From positions 1,054,001-1,118,000 of the forward strand of contig NW_020167532.1 in the NCBI RefSeq assembly GCF_001641265.1: a DNA stretch of 64,000 nt. The letters are read 5' to 3'. Numbering within the stretch: position 1 is the first letter of the stretch; each line of letters opens with the position of its first letter. This DNA comes from Pseudogymnoascus destructans (Eukaryota; Ascomycota; Leotiomycetes; Thelebolales; Thelebolaceae). Of the stretch, positions 1 to 11,788 are shown piece after piece. The notes under the pieces are model-generated. The model made no database searches and was not told the origin of the DNA. It saw only the letters and a program-made list of their open reading frames with translations. A program made the translations under genes and the position numbers.

Positions 1-2172
1 CAAGACGGGAGCGCATAATTGCAAAGGACTTTGCAGGAAAGAAATTGGCGATACTGAGAAGTTGCAATGAGCTCCTACGACGACTCTCACGGGCGGAGGA
101 CACGGCATTCTGTGGACGGGTTTTTATTTTCATGTTCCAGAGTTTCCCTCTAGGCGACAAGAGTTCTGTGAATCTGAGGGGCGAATACCATGTGGAGAAT
201 GTGACAACGTTCGACCAAATACCTGCGAAGGGGGAAACTCAGGGGGACCAGATGGAAGTTGATGCGGGTGTTGAACCTACGCCTACAGGACCCGCTGCAG
301 ACATACCTACGAGTGAAGAAGCTAAGAAGGTGACCTTTAATGCTGCTTCAACTGCTCAATCAGAGCAGCCGTTGAGTTCTGACGACCTATACCCCATTTT
401 CTGGTCTTTGCAGCAGAGCTTCAGTCAACCAAAAGGACTGTTCGACACACAGCGTTTTAAAGAGTTCAAAGAAGGGCTAAATTTGACGATTACGGCGTTT
501 CGATCGGTGCAGAACGAATCAAACTATCGCGGTTCTTCCAAACCTGTCGACGATGAAAATAGGGGCACCAAGCGAAAGCGACGACAGGATGATGATGACT
601 TGGCCCACATCTTCAACCCCAAATACCTCACCAGCAGAGACTTGTTCGAACTTGAGATCAAGGATCTTTTATTCCGTCGTCATATTTTGGTTCAGGCACT
701 TATTATAATGGATTTCCTGATATCGCTCGGGAGCAAGGCGAAGGAGAATCAAGCAACCACCACCAAACAAAACCTCTCAGTAATGTACCAAGATCAGATC
801 CTCAGCGACGAAGATGTAAAATGGGCAGTGGATACAAAGAAATCTATAGCCGACTATTTAAAGCAGGGCCACGACGGGCCATTTTTCTACCGAATGGTTG
901 AGACAGTGTTATCACGAGATAAGCACTGGGTGCGCTGGAAGATTGAAAGCTGTCCATCTATAGAACGGCCAGCCGTAACGCCAGAAGAGTACCTCGCCGC
1001 AAAAGCTACAGCAAAAAAGATTACTACAAATAAACGGCTAAGGCCGAAACCGATGGGCTCGCTCGAACTTGGATTTCTGAGTGAGGCAGACGGAATCATA
1101 GGTATGGAGCGATTGAAGAATCCGTCGCGTTATTCATTACCTCCTTTAGCGAGCTTCAAAGATAAAATCGCGCTTGACGACATGGAAATTGACATGCCAA
1201 CCAACGACGACACAAAAGAAGCAGCCATCTACGGAAAAGCAAGCAAAACCTGGCGAGCTTTGAGGGTAGCGAGCAAAACAAAGCTAGCAGCCTTTGATAA
1301 GATCGACGACGCAGAGAAGATCGATTATATATTCGAGGACAAGCCACCTGTAGCTGACATAGAGGTCGAAAAAGACACAAGTAGCCCGATCGACAACATG
1401 AACGGGACGAGTGAAATATCCCCCGTCGACCGACGCCCAGTAGTCATTTCTGGCCCCGGCGGCGTCGGAAAGGGAACCCTCATCTCGATGCTCATCGACA
1501 AACACCCCAAACTCTTCGGTCGCAAGGCCTCTCACACCACTCGCGCGCCACGCGTAGGCGAAGTCGATGGGACGCACTATAATTTTATCACCCCTGAGAC
1601 CTACGCCATGATGCGCGATGGCGACCAGTTCCTCGAGTTTAACAACTTCAACGGCAACGACTACGGTACTAGCAAGAAGATCGTCGAGGGGATCGTTGCG
1701 TCGGGCAAAGTCCCGGTTATGGAGATGGACTTTCATGTATGTACCTTTCTTCCCCTAATTAACGCGTGCATAAACAGCTACTGACAGGACAAAGGGCATC
1801 CAACAGCTCAAAGACCAATCCTACCCCGCCCGATTCATCTTCCTCAACGCGCCAAGCTTGGAGGAACTGGAGAAGCGCCTGCGCGCGCGTGGCACAGACG
1901 ACGAGGAGAAGGTTAAGCAGAGGCTTGAGACTGCGGCCGAGGAGATCAAACACGCTGAGATCGAAGGCTTCCACGACAAAATCCTCATTAACGACAACTT
2001 GACCGACACGTTTGACGAGCTGGAGAAGTACATTTTCCAAGCTGACGCTGCTGCCACCGAGGAGACCCCTGCCGCTGAAGCGGGTGAGAGTGCAGTCGAG
2101 GCTGTGAGCGCCGTGGCGGAGGGTGATGATACCACTATGGCGGAGGGGGATGCGGCAACGGAGACGGAGTGA
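1..2172 (+). CDS. THO complex subunit 1 (THOC1/Hpr1)-guanylate kinase fusion, 5' end outside window
   Basis: The reading frame is open from the first codon of the window to 1736. A 58-nt intron (GTATGT donor at 1737, CTGAC branch at 1781, AAAG acceptor ending 1794) leads to the last exon, 1795-2172. The first ~1.3 kb resembles the THOC1 (Hpr1) family: a start like RSCNELLRRLSRAED, then LFELEIKDLLFRRHILVQAL and the DKHWVRWK region. THOC1 acts in the nuclear THO/TREX complex, coupling transcription to mRNA export. From about 1410 the same frame becomes guanylate kinase (GMP + ATP to GDP + ADP), with P-loop GPGGVGKG, SHTTRAPRVGEVDGTHY and, across the splice, EMDFHGIQQLKDQ. The tail is acidic. 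An in-frame ATG at 1398 (MNGTSEISPVDRRPVV) looks like a normal guanylate kinase start, so a separate transcript is possible. Domain calls are strong; whether one polypeptide is made is inferred. Confidence 0.85.
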
Positions 2173-2879
2173 TTGGGATGATGGAGTTTTATCAGGCACG
2201 CATACACTGTACATTAGCATTTAGTGGACTTCGATGATTTCAGGGCGGGAGCGGGGCGAATGGAATACCCTGAGCATAATGAGGCGTATATACCAGAGAA
2301 ATGGTACTGGTGTAGCTCAACTGGGCTGACATACATTTGCTATAGCTTGTCGTTTGCAGTGCAGGTGTGACTGCAGTGTGTACTTTGTGATTCTGTTCAT
2401 GAGCCGCCCTTCGATCGATCGGGCCCTTGCTTCAAGCGGGAGCTATATAATGTAAGGGGGATGTTTGTGGCCCGTTCGGAATAAACGTCTGAAAATTGCC
2501 GAAGGGGCATGGTAAGTTCAGCCGCTTTTGTACGACTCCAGTGTTCGAGATGTCGATACAGGACAGAGACACGTTAGATGAATGTATCCGTATCAGCCTC
2601 CTTTCCCACAAATACCTTCCCTTTTTGCCATTTTAAAGTCCCATCTGTACCAAGAGAAGTCCAACTCCAAAGACTCCAGACCGCGATCGGTGATGTGCCA
2701 GTATATTTCTGGGCTCTCTGACATGGCAATTATTGAGACGATAAATACGTGTATTACATTCCCCCACAGAGCCGATTATATTATAGATGGGTATCAACAC
2801 CAGCCAGGCCCCTTCCCCAACCCCAATATCCCATGAACGGCCCATATAACCCTCTTTCCCACTCCCACTCAGTTCACCC
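2173..2879. other. intergenic, no gene recognised
   Basis: This is the 3' flank of the fusion gene. Only short reading frames without recognisable similarity are present, and the right half is C-rich (cytosine runs near 2990 just beyond). I see no RNA gene or repeat here. Confidence 0.5.
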
Positions 2880-3716
2880 CTACGCCCCATCTCGAACCCC
2901 CCACGGATGGGTTCATCCGTCAAATTCCCCCACCTCGCCGCAATAACCTCCTGCCACAAATTATTCCTCGACCACCACGCCCCCCTACCACCCCCCCCCC
3001 TTCCGGCACCGCGCTCTTCCCATGCCTCATATACGTACTTGACATCTGACACGAGTTATCCTCCATGTCCTCCTTCCCCCCAAGGCTCAGCCTCGGAACC
3101 GGCGCGCTGATATTCTGGGCCTGCATATGCTTGATGAGACGACACGCCATGACGGCTGTGGCGTCTGTGCCGAGGGTCCAGGACGAGTGCAGGTACCCGG
3201 ACGGGAAGGCCATGTTGGGGAGGTCTTGGACCATCATCCCTTTCCAGATGTATTTACTGGAGGAATCGACTTTCACATCGACGGACATGGCGACCGCTCC
3301 GGCGAAGCAGAGGCGGAGACCGGTGGCTGTGACGATGATATCGGGGTGCAAGGTCCTCCCGTTCTCGAGGGTGATGGCATTAGCACCACATCCGACTTCC
3401 CCGTCTTCAAGCCTAGGAAGAAATCCGCATCAGGGCTGGTGCAGAGGCGTTGCTCCCATGGGTTATAAGATGGCACCCAGTCCGGCTCCATCATCGTGCC
3501 CTTGGGCAAATGCATCTTGGTCAGTGCGAGCATCAGCGACTTTGACGCAGCGGGACAGGCTTTGCAGAAGCGGAAGAAGATGAGGATGATTCATGTCCAT
3601 CGGACTAGTTTCAGCGCGACCCAGCGCGGTAGTAGGGCGTCACCAATAATTATCCCACAGACCGTGAATCTCTCAGCCAGGAGCTTAGGAGGTTCGAGGT
3701 TCCATTGAGAGAAACT
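2880..3716 (-). pseudogene. decayed EthA-like flavin (Baeyer-Villiger type) monooxygenase
   Basis: Read on the minus strand, three frames together give the C-terminal half of an EthA-like FAD monooxygenase. About 3716-3600 gives GDALLPRWVALKLVRW. An in-frame TGA follows at about 3592, then FFRFCKACPAASKS and YNPWEQRLCTSPDADFF (3533-3400). After a frame change come PDIIVTATGLRL and KGMMVQDLPNMAFPSGY (3351-3150). A further frame change gives RNNLWQEVIAARWGNLTDE near 2970-2890. The N-terminal FAD-binding Rossmann segment is missing. Members of this family oxidise ketones or sulfur compounds using NADPH and O2. With one stop and at least two frameshifts this copy cannot work. It may be a remnant of a secondary-metabolism gene related in function to the P450 next to it. 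Confidence 0.8.
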
Positions 3717-5458
3717 TCATGCTTACATAACAATTGATGTCTGAGATCGATGCATTATGTTGCTATTGATAAGATCTACTTCAATATATTCCATGCCAGA
3801 CTGCCATAAACCCATTCCCCAGTTTCCACACTGCTGAAGCTACTTTCGACATCTCGATTCTCATAGCATTCCCCGCACCGAGCTACTGTAGCAGGGTTCT
3901 AAATGCCCCATGATCTATACCCCAGAGGTGGGTATTGCGAGGATACGCGGTTCATTCGTACGGGCCGAGGCTGTCTCTTTAGTTGAGAATCTAAGTCTTG
4001 TCTTAGGGTGAGTTAATAATTAAATCACATAGCGTCCCTAGCTTTTTTATACTATGAGATTTTACCTTTATAGAAGCTTACTTAGGTTGTTGTCTATAGA
4101 ATAGATAAATATGGGTCGACGTAAGCACTTAAGAACCACAAGTACGACCTTAAATATCATAAACTGGAATGCGGAGAAAGGAAGTGGTGACAACCCTGCG
4201 AGATAGCTTACCATCTTACCGCCGTCTTACTATCTTACTGTACTCACAATATGGAACTATTGGTGTCAGTGCTAATAGTGGTACTATCTATATAGGTGCC
4301 ACTATAGCATCAGTGCTCTTCTAGTGCTGTACGAGTACCACAGTAGCGCGTGTCCACCTTATAAATCCCGGTCGCACATCATTTCTTTTAGATTTCCAGC
4401 TGTACGCTTCTGTTTGGCTAGCCTCATATTGTGGCTCTTGTGGCTAACTCCTAGACAACACTCGGATTTCCAACTACAGCAGACTAACAGTACAGTAATG
4501 CACATCAACAGTCTCATCCAGTCTCGTCCTGTCTCAGCGATACAATCACACCCGAAGCAGTGAGACAGTGGCGTCACCCGTGTCGGAAAGGTCCTGGCGG
4601 CATCTGCTACTGCATCCCGATTTTACCGTCACCTTCGAGATCACTTCAATCACCTACGGGAAGCCTGACAATAAGTCACAAAGAACAAACGCCCCGCATT
4701 TATATTTCTGTCAAAGAGGCTTGGCCCTACTCAGTATACGAACGAGATAATGCTATGCCCATGAGTTGGTCAGGATGCCGTGTCTGGACTTATATATCGA
4801 CGCCGACATGAGCCGACCGAGATGATCTAAGCTGACCGAGCCGAGCTGAGCTGAGCCGGCTGTATGAGAGAATCGGTGTGGATGGCATCCAAGAAAATGA
4901 ATCTTCAGCCGACCAACCTCCTGTTTGTTGGTTACTGGCTGGCTAAAAGCAACAACCGCAGGGCTGGGATCCAACAAACAGCATTCCTCCCATTGAGGCC
5001 GTGCGAGCCACTTCGCCCACTTCGTATACCCCGGATCCCTCCTTCTAGCTTTCTGGAAATCCCTCTAACAGCACCCGGAGCACCTTATTGGCTTTGTGGC
5101 ACACACGCTTTGCCGCTTCTATTGTCAACTCTGGCTACTCCGTCTCCAAACAGCGCCCGACCGGTCGGGCTACCTCATGGGGAATGCCTGAACCCCGAAC
5201 CAGTCTCCTGGAATTTTGGCGCAGGGATTCAACCAACCCTTGTGTAGGTGGATTATGTGTCACTTATCACCCCCCTTCCTTTTCTTTGTCTATATTGCTT
5301 GTGCCCCTCATATGGCCATATATTTCCGTAATAAATGTCCGCCCATTATCTCTTTGTTGTTTTGCTGTACTATTCTCGAGTATCGTCGTTGTTAGTACTG
5401 TGACTTTATCACGTTGAGACTCTTCCCAGACCACTACAGCGTCGCCTAATCTGTACCT
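3717..5458. other. intergenic, no gene recognised
   Basis: A 1.7-kb stretch without convincing coding sequence. Positions 4180-4330 hold short imperfect repeats of CTTAC and TAGTG type, and 4815-4860 is a simple CCGAGCTGAG-like repeat. The last few hundred bases should hold the P450 promoter; no specific site can be named. Confidence 0.5.
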
Positions 5459-7279
5459 ATGGAGCTATTCGACTGGGAAAACCATGTCGTTATTACTCTG
5501 GTCATCATTTTTGTGACCCTATATACTATCTATGGAGCAATTTATCGTTCATTCCTCAGTCCGTTGAGCAAATTCCCAGGCCCAAAAATTGCCGCGTTGA
5601 CATCTTGGTGAGACCTTTTAATACCTGCGCCTTGACATATATTCTAATAATCGTTGCTAGGTATGAACTCTACTACGACCTTATCCTCGGTGGCAAGTAT
5701 ACTTTTAAGCTCATTGAGCTCCATAAACAATACGGGCCTATCATTCGCATTACCCCATTCGAGCTGCACATCTCAGATCCTGAGTTCTACGACGAGGTGT
5801 ATGCCAGCAGCGCCAGCAACAGAAAGCGGAACAAATACCCTCTGTTTTATGAATCCTTTGGCATGGACTACTCCATGTTCGCAACTATAGACCACGACTT
5901 GCACAAATACAGGCGGGCTGCCCTCAATCCATTCTTTTCACAGCAGAATGTGAGAAAGCTTCAGCCAGTTATCCAAGAGCGCGTTTCAACCATGCTGGAG
6001 AGGATTAGGGATTTCAAGGAAAGCGAAGAAGTACTCAATGTTAGCTGGCTCAATGCAGCGTTTACGAGTGGTAAGCTTGAAACCCATCTCAGTCACCGCT
6101 ATTCTAACAAGTACAGATGTTGTCATGCAATACGCCTTTGCCAGATCTGATAATCGACTCGGTATGAAGCGTCAACCTGTCACTCATATTTACCATTTCT
6201 AATCAAATCAATAGAACGGCCAGACTTTGACCGCGCCAACCGCGATGGCTGCTTCTTTGGTTCAACGGCCGCAAACTTCATGAAGCACGCCCCCTGGCTC
6301 AACACCATTTTCCAATCCCTCCCCGACCAACTAACCCGCCTCGCCCACCCCCTCCTCGCCGCCTTCCTAGCACAGAGACGCGTAACACCCCCCTCTCCCC
6401 TCCAGCTCACCTATCCGCTAACACCACCCCCAGCACATCCTCAAACAAATCACCGACATCAAAACCGGCGCCAACACATCCAACCAGCACCTCTCCCACG
6501 CCACAATCTTCCATGAGATCCTCGACTCCAAACTGCCCGAAGCAGAGAAAACTGTCCGCCGCCTCTCAGATGAAGCCGAAGTCCTCGTTCTCGCTGGAAC
6601 CCTCACCACAGCATGGACTCTGGATCTAAGCACCTTCTACCTCCTCCGCACTTCCTCCGCCTTACGCAAACTCAAAGCCGAACTCCGCGCAGCGATCCCG
6701 GACCGTAACAAACCCACCCCGCTGGTGACACTGGAACAGCTCCCGTATCTGAATGCTGTGATTAAGGAGTCGCTGCGTCTTACTTATGGGGTGGCGGGGA
6801 GGTTGGCGAGGATAGCGGAGGAGCCGCTTTTTTTCACAGATCGCAGGACGGGGAGGGAGTGGGTTATTCCCAGGGGAACGCCCGTGGGTATGTCTGTCGC
6901 GCAACTGCACCACGACGAGTCTGTCTTTCCCGATTCCCATAAATGGATCCCGGAGCGCTGGCTCGATGCGAATGGCGAGCTGAGTTCGGGGTTGGATAAG
7001 TACCTCCTTAGTTTTACGCGGGGGAGTCGCCAGTGCTTAGGCATCAATTTAGGATGGTCGGAGTTGTATCTTGTTATTAGCTCGTTGTGGATGAGGTTTG
7101 GAACTGTGGAGGGGGAGACGGAGGAGGGGGTGCTGTATGAGGGGGTGAGGGCGGAGGGGGATGAGGGGTGTTTGGGGTTGTATGATACGGGGATGGGGGA
7201 TGTGGTGTTGGATGGGGATAGCTTTTTGCCGTTGGTGAGGAAGGGGAGTCATGGGATTAGGGTTCAGGTGTTTGAGTAG
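5459..7279 (+). CDS. cytochrome P450 monooxygenase, intact, five exons
   Basis: Exons are 5459-5607, 5661-6070, 6117-6161, 6215-6381 and 6434-7279, giving 538 residues. All junctions are GT-AG and keep frame, and the last intron has a GCTAAC branch. The N-terminus has a membrane anchor (VVITLVIIFVTLYTIYGAIY) followed by a proline-rich hinge, SKFPGPKIAALTSW. P450 landmarks are an I-helix AGTLTTAW at ~311, the K-helix ESLR at ~369 and the heme-binding FTRGSRQCLG with the thiolate Cys near 458. These enzymes sit in the ER membrane and insert one oxygen atom using electrons from a P450 reductase. The AGTxT signature is shared with fungal secondary-metabolism P450s of the trichodiene-oxygenase/pisatin-demethylase kind. 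The substrate is unknown. A dead flavin monooxygenase lies upstream, but no backbone synthase is nearby. Confidence 0.92.
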
Positions 7280-7423
7280 GGAGGACGATGGAGTAGAGGA
7301 GGTGTGGGAGCGGTGGAATGGGAGTTTTGCTTGTTTGTGGGGGTTTGGTGACGTGGAGGTGCTTGGAATGGTGAGGCAGATACCCCTTGGCCTTGGAGCT
7401 GGTTTGATTTTGGTACTCGAGTA

Positions 7424-9274
7424 ACGTGCATGTATAACGAAAGTGCCAAACAAGCGAAAGTGCCAAAATCATGCGGTGACCAACCCCCCCAACTAAATGT
7501 TAAATTCCTCCACAACAAAACATGCGCCATAAAAATGATGAAGGCAAATTAGTGCTAGCTATCCAAGCTATGCAAAGCGACCCAAATTTGCGCCTTCGAG
7601 TTGCAGCTAGGATCTATTCCGTAGACCACCGCAAGCTATGTCACCGTTTACAAGGCGTACCTTCACGACGCGATATCCAAGCCAACTTACGGAAATTAAG
7701 TAACCTAGAGGAATCAGTTCTTGTTCAGTATATACTTGACTTAGCTGCTAAAGGGTTCCCTCCTCAGTTGTCTATTGTTGAAGATATGGCAAATCGACTA
7801 CTTGCAACACGCGACGCGCCACGCGTCGGGTCACGTTGGGCTTCAAGCTTTGTTAAGCGCCATGTAGAGCTCCGGACACACTTCCAGCGAAAATACGACT
7901 ACCAGAGGGCTAAGTGCGAAGATCCAGAAGTCATTCGTGGCTGGTTTGAGCTTGTATGGAACACAATTCTAAAGTATGGCATCAACAATGCAGATATCTA
8001 CAACTTTGATGAGACTGGGTTTATGATGGGCGTCATCTCAAGCAACGGTAGTAACGAGCTCAGATGGGCGGGCAAAGGCAAAAAAGGTGCAGCCTGGCAA
8101 TCGGGAATGGGTTACAGTAATCCAAGGCGTTAGTTCTCAAGGTTGGGCAGTGCCGCCATTTGTCATTGTGGCAGGTAAAAACCACCTTGCATCTTGGTAT
8201 GAGAATAGCGGATTTCCAGCAGATTGGGTAATCGCTGTTACTGCAAATGGCTGGACTACAAACGAGAGAGGTATGGATTGGATTCAGCATTTTGAGAAGC
8301 ACACAAAGCCCCGGAGTGTTGGTGGTTATCGCTTGTTAGTCCTTGATGGTCATGAGAGCCACCACTCAGATAAGTTTGAGGAGTACTGCAAAGAACACAA
8401 CATTATTATGCTTTGTATGCCTGCTCACTCTTCCCATATACTCCAACCACTTGACGTTGGCTGTTTTGGCCCATTAAAGAGAGCTTACGGTCGGCAAATT
8501 GAAGATATGATGCGGGCTCATATTATTCACATTACTAAGGATGACTTCTTTCCTGCCTTCCACGCTGCATTTAACATTGCAATGACAGAAAGCAATATTC
8601 AGGGAGGGTTCCGAGGTGCTGGGCTTCTTCCAATTAGCCCTGAGAGTGTAATATCTACACTTGACCTTAGGTTTAAGACGCCAACACCTCCAACCTCTCG
8701 CCCAAACACCGCTCAACCATGGGTTTCTCAGACACCAAATAACCCAACTGAAGCTGTATCACAGTCTACTTTCATTAAAAACTGAATTGCGCATCATCAA
8801 AATAGCTCTCCAACCTCAATCTATGCAGCTGTTGACCAGTTTACAAAGGGTGCATCGCAAATAATGCATCAATTAGCATTGTTAAAAGCAGAGAACCAAA
8901 ACCTGCAACAGGCAAATGAAGTGCTAAGCAAGCGCCGGAGAGCTAAAAAACACGACTACAGCAAGGAGGATCACTTAGTCAACAGGTAGCACAGGAGCTA
9001 CAGGACGAGAGGGACGTTGTGCAGCAAGTAGAGCAAGAAATAAGGGCAAGTAGTGGTCGGAAGCCAAGGGAAGAAACCCATGCACGTCGCTGTGGCAAGT
9101 GTGGTGAGACTGGACACAATGCGCGCACTTGTCAGATTGTAATAGACAGGTCTGAGGAAGAGGACTCCGAGTAGTTTTAATTAATTTATATTGTTGTGGT
9201 GGATTTATCGCAATTCTTATGGGGTAGTCGCGATATTTTGGCACTTTCGCTTGCATTTCGTTATACATGCACGT
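7424..9274 (+). mobile_element. pogo/Fot1-type DNA transposon, copy 1 (1,851 bp)
   Basis: The element is flanked by TA on both sides (7422-7423 and 9275-9276), the usual target duplication of Tc1/mariner and pogo elements. It starts ACGTGCATGTATAACGAAA and ends with the imperfect inverse. The inverted repeats have diverged, and the right one has lost part of an internal duplication seen in copy 2. A transposase relic fills the interior. It lies about 145 bp downstream of the P450 stop codon. Confidence 0.92.
7522..9174 (+). pseudogene. pogo-family DDE transposase, copy 1, frameshifted
   Basis: ATG at 7522 opens a psq-type helix-turn-helix, then a Tc5/CENP-B-type DNA-binding domain. The DDE_1 catalytic core follows (FDETGFMMG, later LLVLDGHESHHS), and the end has a CCHC zinc knuckle RRCGKCGETGHNARTC. 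Compared with copy 2 at 16151 this copy has a 2-nt deletion around 8045-8060, a TGA at 8783-8785 where copy 2 has an Arg codon, and a 1-nt deletion near 8946. It therefore cannot make a transposase. Intact relatives would be about 550 residues and act by cut-and-paste. Confidence 0.9.
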
Positions 9275-9392
9275 TATGTCGTGATGATTTATGTTTGGTA
9301 ACGTACTCCACACGCTAGCGAGTCGTGGACCAAACCATGACTGGGTGAACGTTCCAGTCGAGTCGTCAACCTCAACGTCTAATCAATTGAAA

Positions 9393-11218
9393 TTACTGCC
9401 CATCGTCATCTTCAGATAATGAAATAACTACTTGACAATCCATTTTTCCGCAGATGCTACAGCATCATTTCTTCGTCTCGTTCCTAGGCGCAAGACTACT
9501 ACTATGCTGCATTTCCTGCTTTACCTAGGTGTCATACTGACATTCGTTGCACTCAGTTTGCTATCAAACTCAAGAGCAAACTTAGAAATCTCCTCCTCAA
9601 ACCTACAAGTCACCATACATATCTTGGCTTATCACACCAACAACAGAAGCAATACTACTCAACGATTGCTGCAAACTCTTCTACTACATCTGTTTATGCT
9701 ACATACATCACGGCATATCATTTGAACACTCATTGAACAAGTTATTAAGAAAATCTCCTCCTTAAGGGGGTGGGCCAATACTACCACATGGCATATATCT
9801 ACCAACTAGAGGCCTAGGAACATGAACGATAGCTCTAGAAGCTTCTACAACCCTCTATGATTCATTACACGTCATCGCTCCTTAGTTACCCACAAGATTG
9901 GTTAAGTTATGACATAATTTATCTATAGGTACTCTGACCTTGGACCTCCTTTTCACTTCCTATAGGCTAGGAACCCAAGAGATGGTTCTATGGGATTCTC
10001 TTACGTTCACTACATGATTAGCAAGCTAGTTGTGGGTCGCACTTGATTTCTAATACATTTACCAAGCCTGGTTAGTCATGGAAAGTCATGCAAAATGAGA
10101 GAACTACACTCCTTTGGCATAAATAGGATTGCCCTTTCCTTAAGAAAGGGCAAGCAGACAATACAGTAAATCGACTAGCACATACTTCTACGTCTTTTCC
10201 AAGCTTCCAAGCATTGATCTTGTTATTCTCTGTTTTTGAAAAGTCAGTGAGGTGCTAACCTCTGACTTACCCCTGAGTTCTCAGACTCAACATTTGTGCA
10301 AATTGTCTAAACCACTTCACCACATCATACACCTGATTGCTGCGTTGTGGAATAGTCTAAGCTACAACCCTTTGGCTCTGTTTCCTAAGACAGTGTGTTG
10401 TCTTAGTAAATTCATCCCTTCCTTGGGTGGCTAGATTCTCACATCTGGTGCACCCACCATTACATTAGGCATTAATCTCGTTCTGGGCTTGAATATCGTC
10501 TGCGAGAGAAAGACTTACTCTGTGCCTAAGACGTGTTTTCTTAGCTCTGCGACGCTTGCTGAGTGTCTCTAGTCCCCCTCTCATGAGATGAGCCTCAGAC
10601 TGTATAAGCGTAAGACTATGCATCATCATATGTGTTCCTTTTGTATGCTTGTTAAGAGCCCTTAAAATTGATGTTAGGGAGCTATTTTGATGTCTAGAAA
10701 TTCGATTTTTAATGTATTCAGACTGCGAAGTCGCCTCAATTGGGTTGTTAGGCGTCTTTAAGACCCAAGGTTCAGGTAACCCATAGGAGGTCTCCGTAGG
10801 TGTTGGCGTCTTTAGCTTCACATCTAGCTTAGAGAGGACTGCTTCTGGGTTATGGGGGATAAGTCCAGCGCCTCGAAAACCTCCCTGGATATTTTTCTCT
10901 GTCATTGCTTCCTAGAAAGCAGCTGAAAATGCTAGGAAGAAGTCCTCCTTAGTAATGTGGGTTATACAGCCCGCATCTTGTTCTCAATTTACTGACCATA
11001 CGCCTTACTACATCTAGAGGCTAGAGTAGATGAGATAAATGAGGAGGCATACAGAGCGTGATGATGTTGTTATCCGTATAGTAAGAGTCAAACTCAACGG
11101 AGTGGTTACGTCTAATGAAGGAAAATTGCGCCGTAGCATTTGTGCTTGATTTATATCTCTGCCCTCGCATTGCGCTGTATGCTAAGGTGATATTGTCGAA
11201 TGGTTTGGATGGATTCAC
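9393..11218 (-). pseudogene. older pogo-family transposase split by a solo LTR
   Basis: On the minus strand, 11218-11021 gives FDNITLAYSAMRGQRYKSS and LCMPPHLSHLL. Positions 10905-10465 give IQGGFRGAGLIPHNPEAV through QAQNEINA, matching the region after the catalytic core in the other two copies. The match resumes beyond the LTR at 9529-9393: VKQEMQHSSS, then a decayed zinc knuckle CCSICGKMDCQ, then a tail SLSEDDDGQ and a stop at 9393-9395. It is a different, more diverged subfamily from copies 1 and 2. The N-terminal half is missing or unrecognisable. Confidence 0.8.
9530..10464. repeat. solo LTR A (935 bp)
   Basis: This sequence occurs three times in the window: here, inverted at 11789-12637, and at 58908-59843. 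Its ends are TGTCATACTGAC and CCACCATTACA, i.e. TG..CA with inverted TGT/ACA tips. The flanks are CTAGG (9525-9529) and TTAGG (10465-10469), a 5-bp target duplication with one C/T difference. It interrupts a pogo transposase, which proves insertion. No retroelement interior is attached, so it is a solo LTR left by recombination. Confidence 0.82.
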
Positions 11219-11788
11219 TTTTTCTCAGATAGATATTTTATGATATCAAGGCCACAATATATCTTATAATCTCAGTCGTGAGGTATGCCGCGCGGGGTTT
11301 GGCGCCCGCCTGATCGGGGAACGCGCGTGCACGGGCCTGCCGCTGCTTTCAACTTCTATAAGAGGGCCTCTCCTCCCCCTTCGACTTCTGTCCCTCTCCA
11401 CTGTCGCTCCTTCCCTCTCAACATTCTCGCGCCTGCTGCGCTCATTCGTGCGATGCTTGGCCCCTTCTACCCCCCTTCACACCGCATGGCCCCGCCCAAC
11501 GTATCCCCCTGCTCGGCCTCGCCGCAAATGAAAACCCGCAGTGGCACATGAACGCCTTCGCAGAGCCACAACCGATTTACGCCCTTCGATGGCTGCGCCG
11601 TCCATGCCACCGAGCTATTCGCGATGGCAACGAGCCCTCTGAGCATCGACGTCTGGTCGTCGGAGCTGTCAAGATGCAAGATTGAGCGTTCAGATCGCAC
11701 CTGCTTGCGCCCTTCTTCGTCGCCGCACACATCTAAAACCTCTTGCGACTATGGCATGCGCAATCCGCCTTGAGAGTGCCTTGCACTA
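11219..11788. other. GC-rich, gene-free patch between repeats
   Basis: Positions ~11280-11780 are clearly richer in G+C than the AT-rich repeats on both sides. They hold only short reading frames without recognisable similarity, e.g. 11285-11551 plus. It may be a displaced piece of host sequence. Confidence 0.4.
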
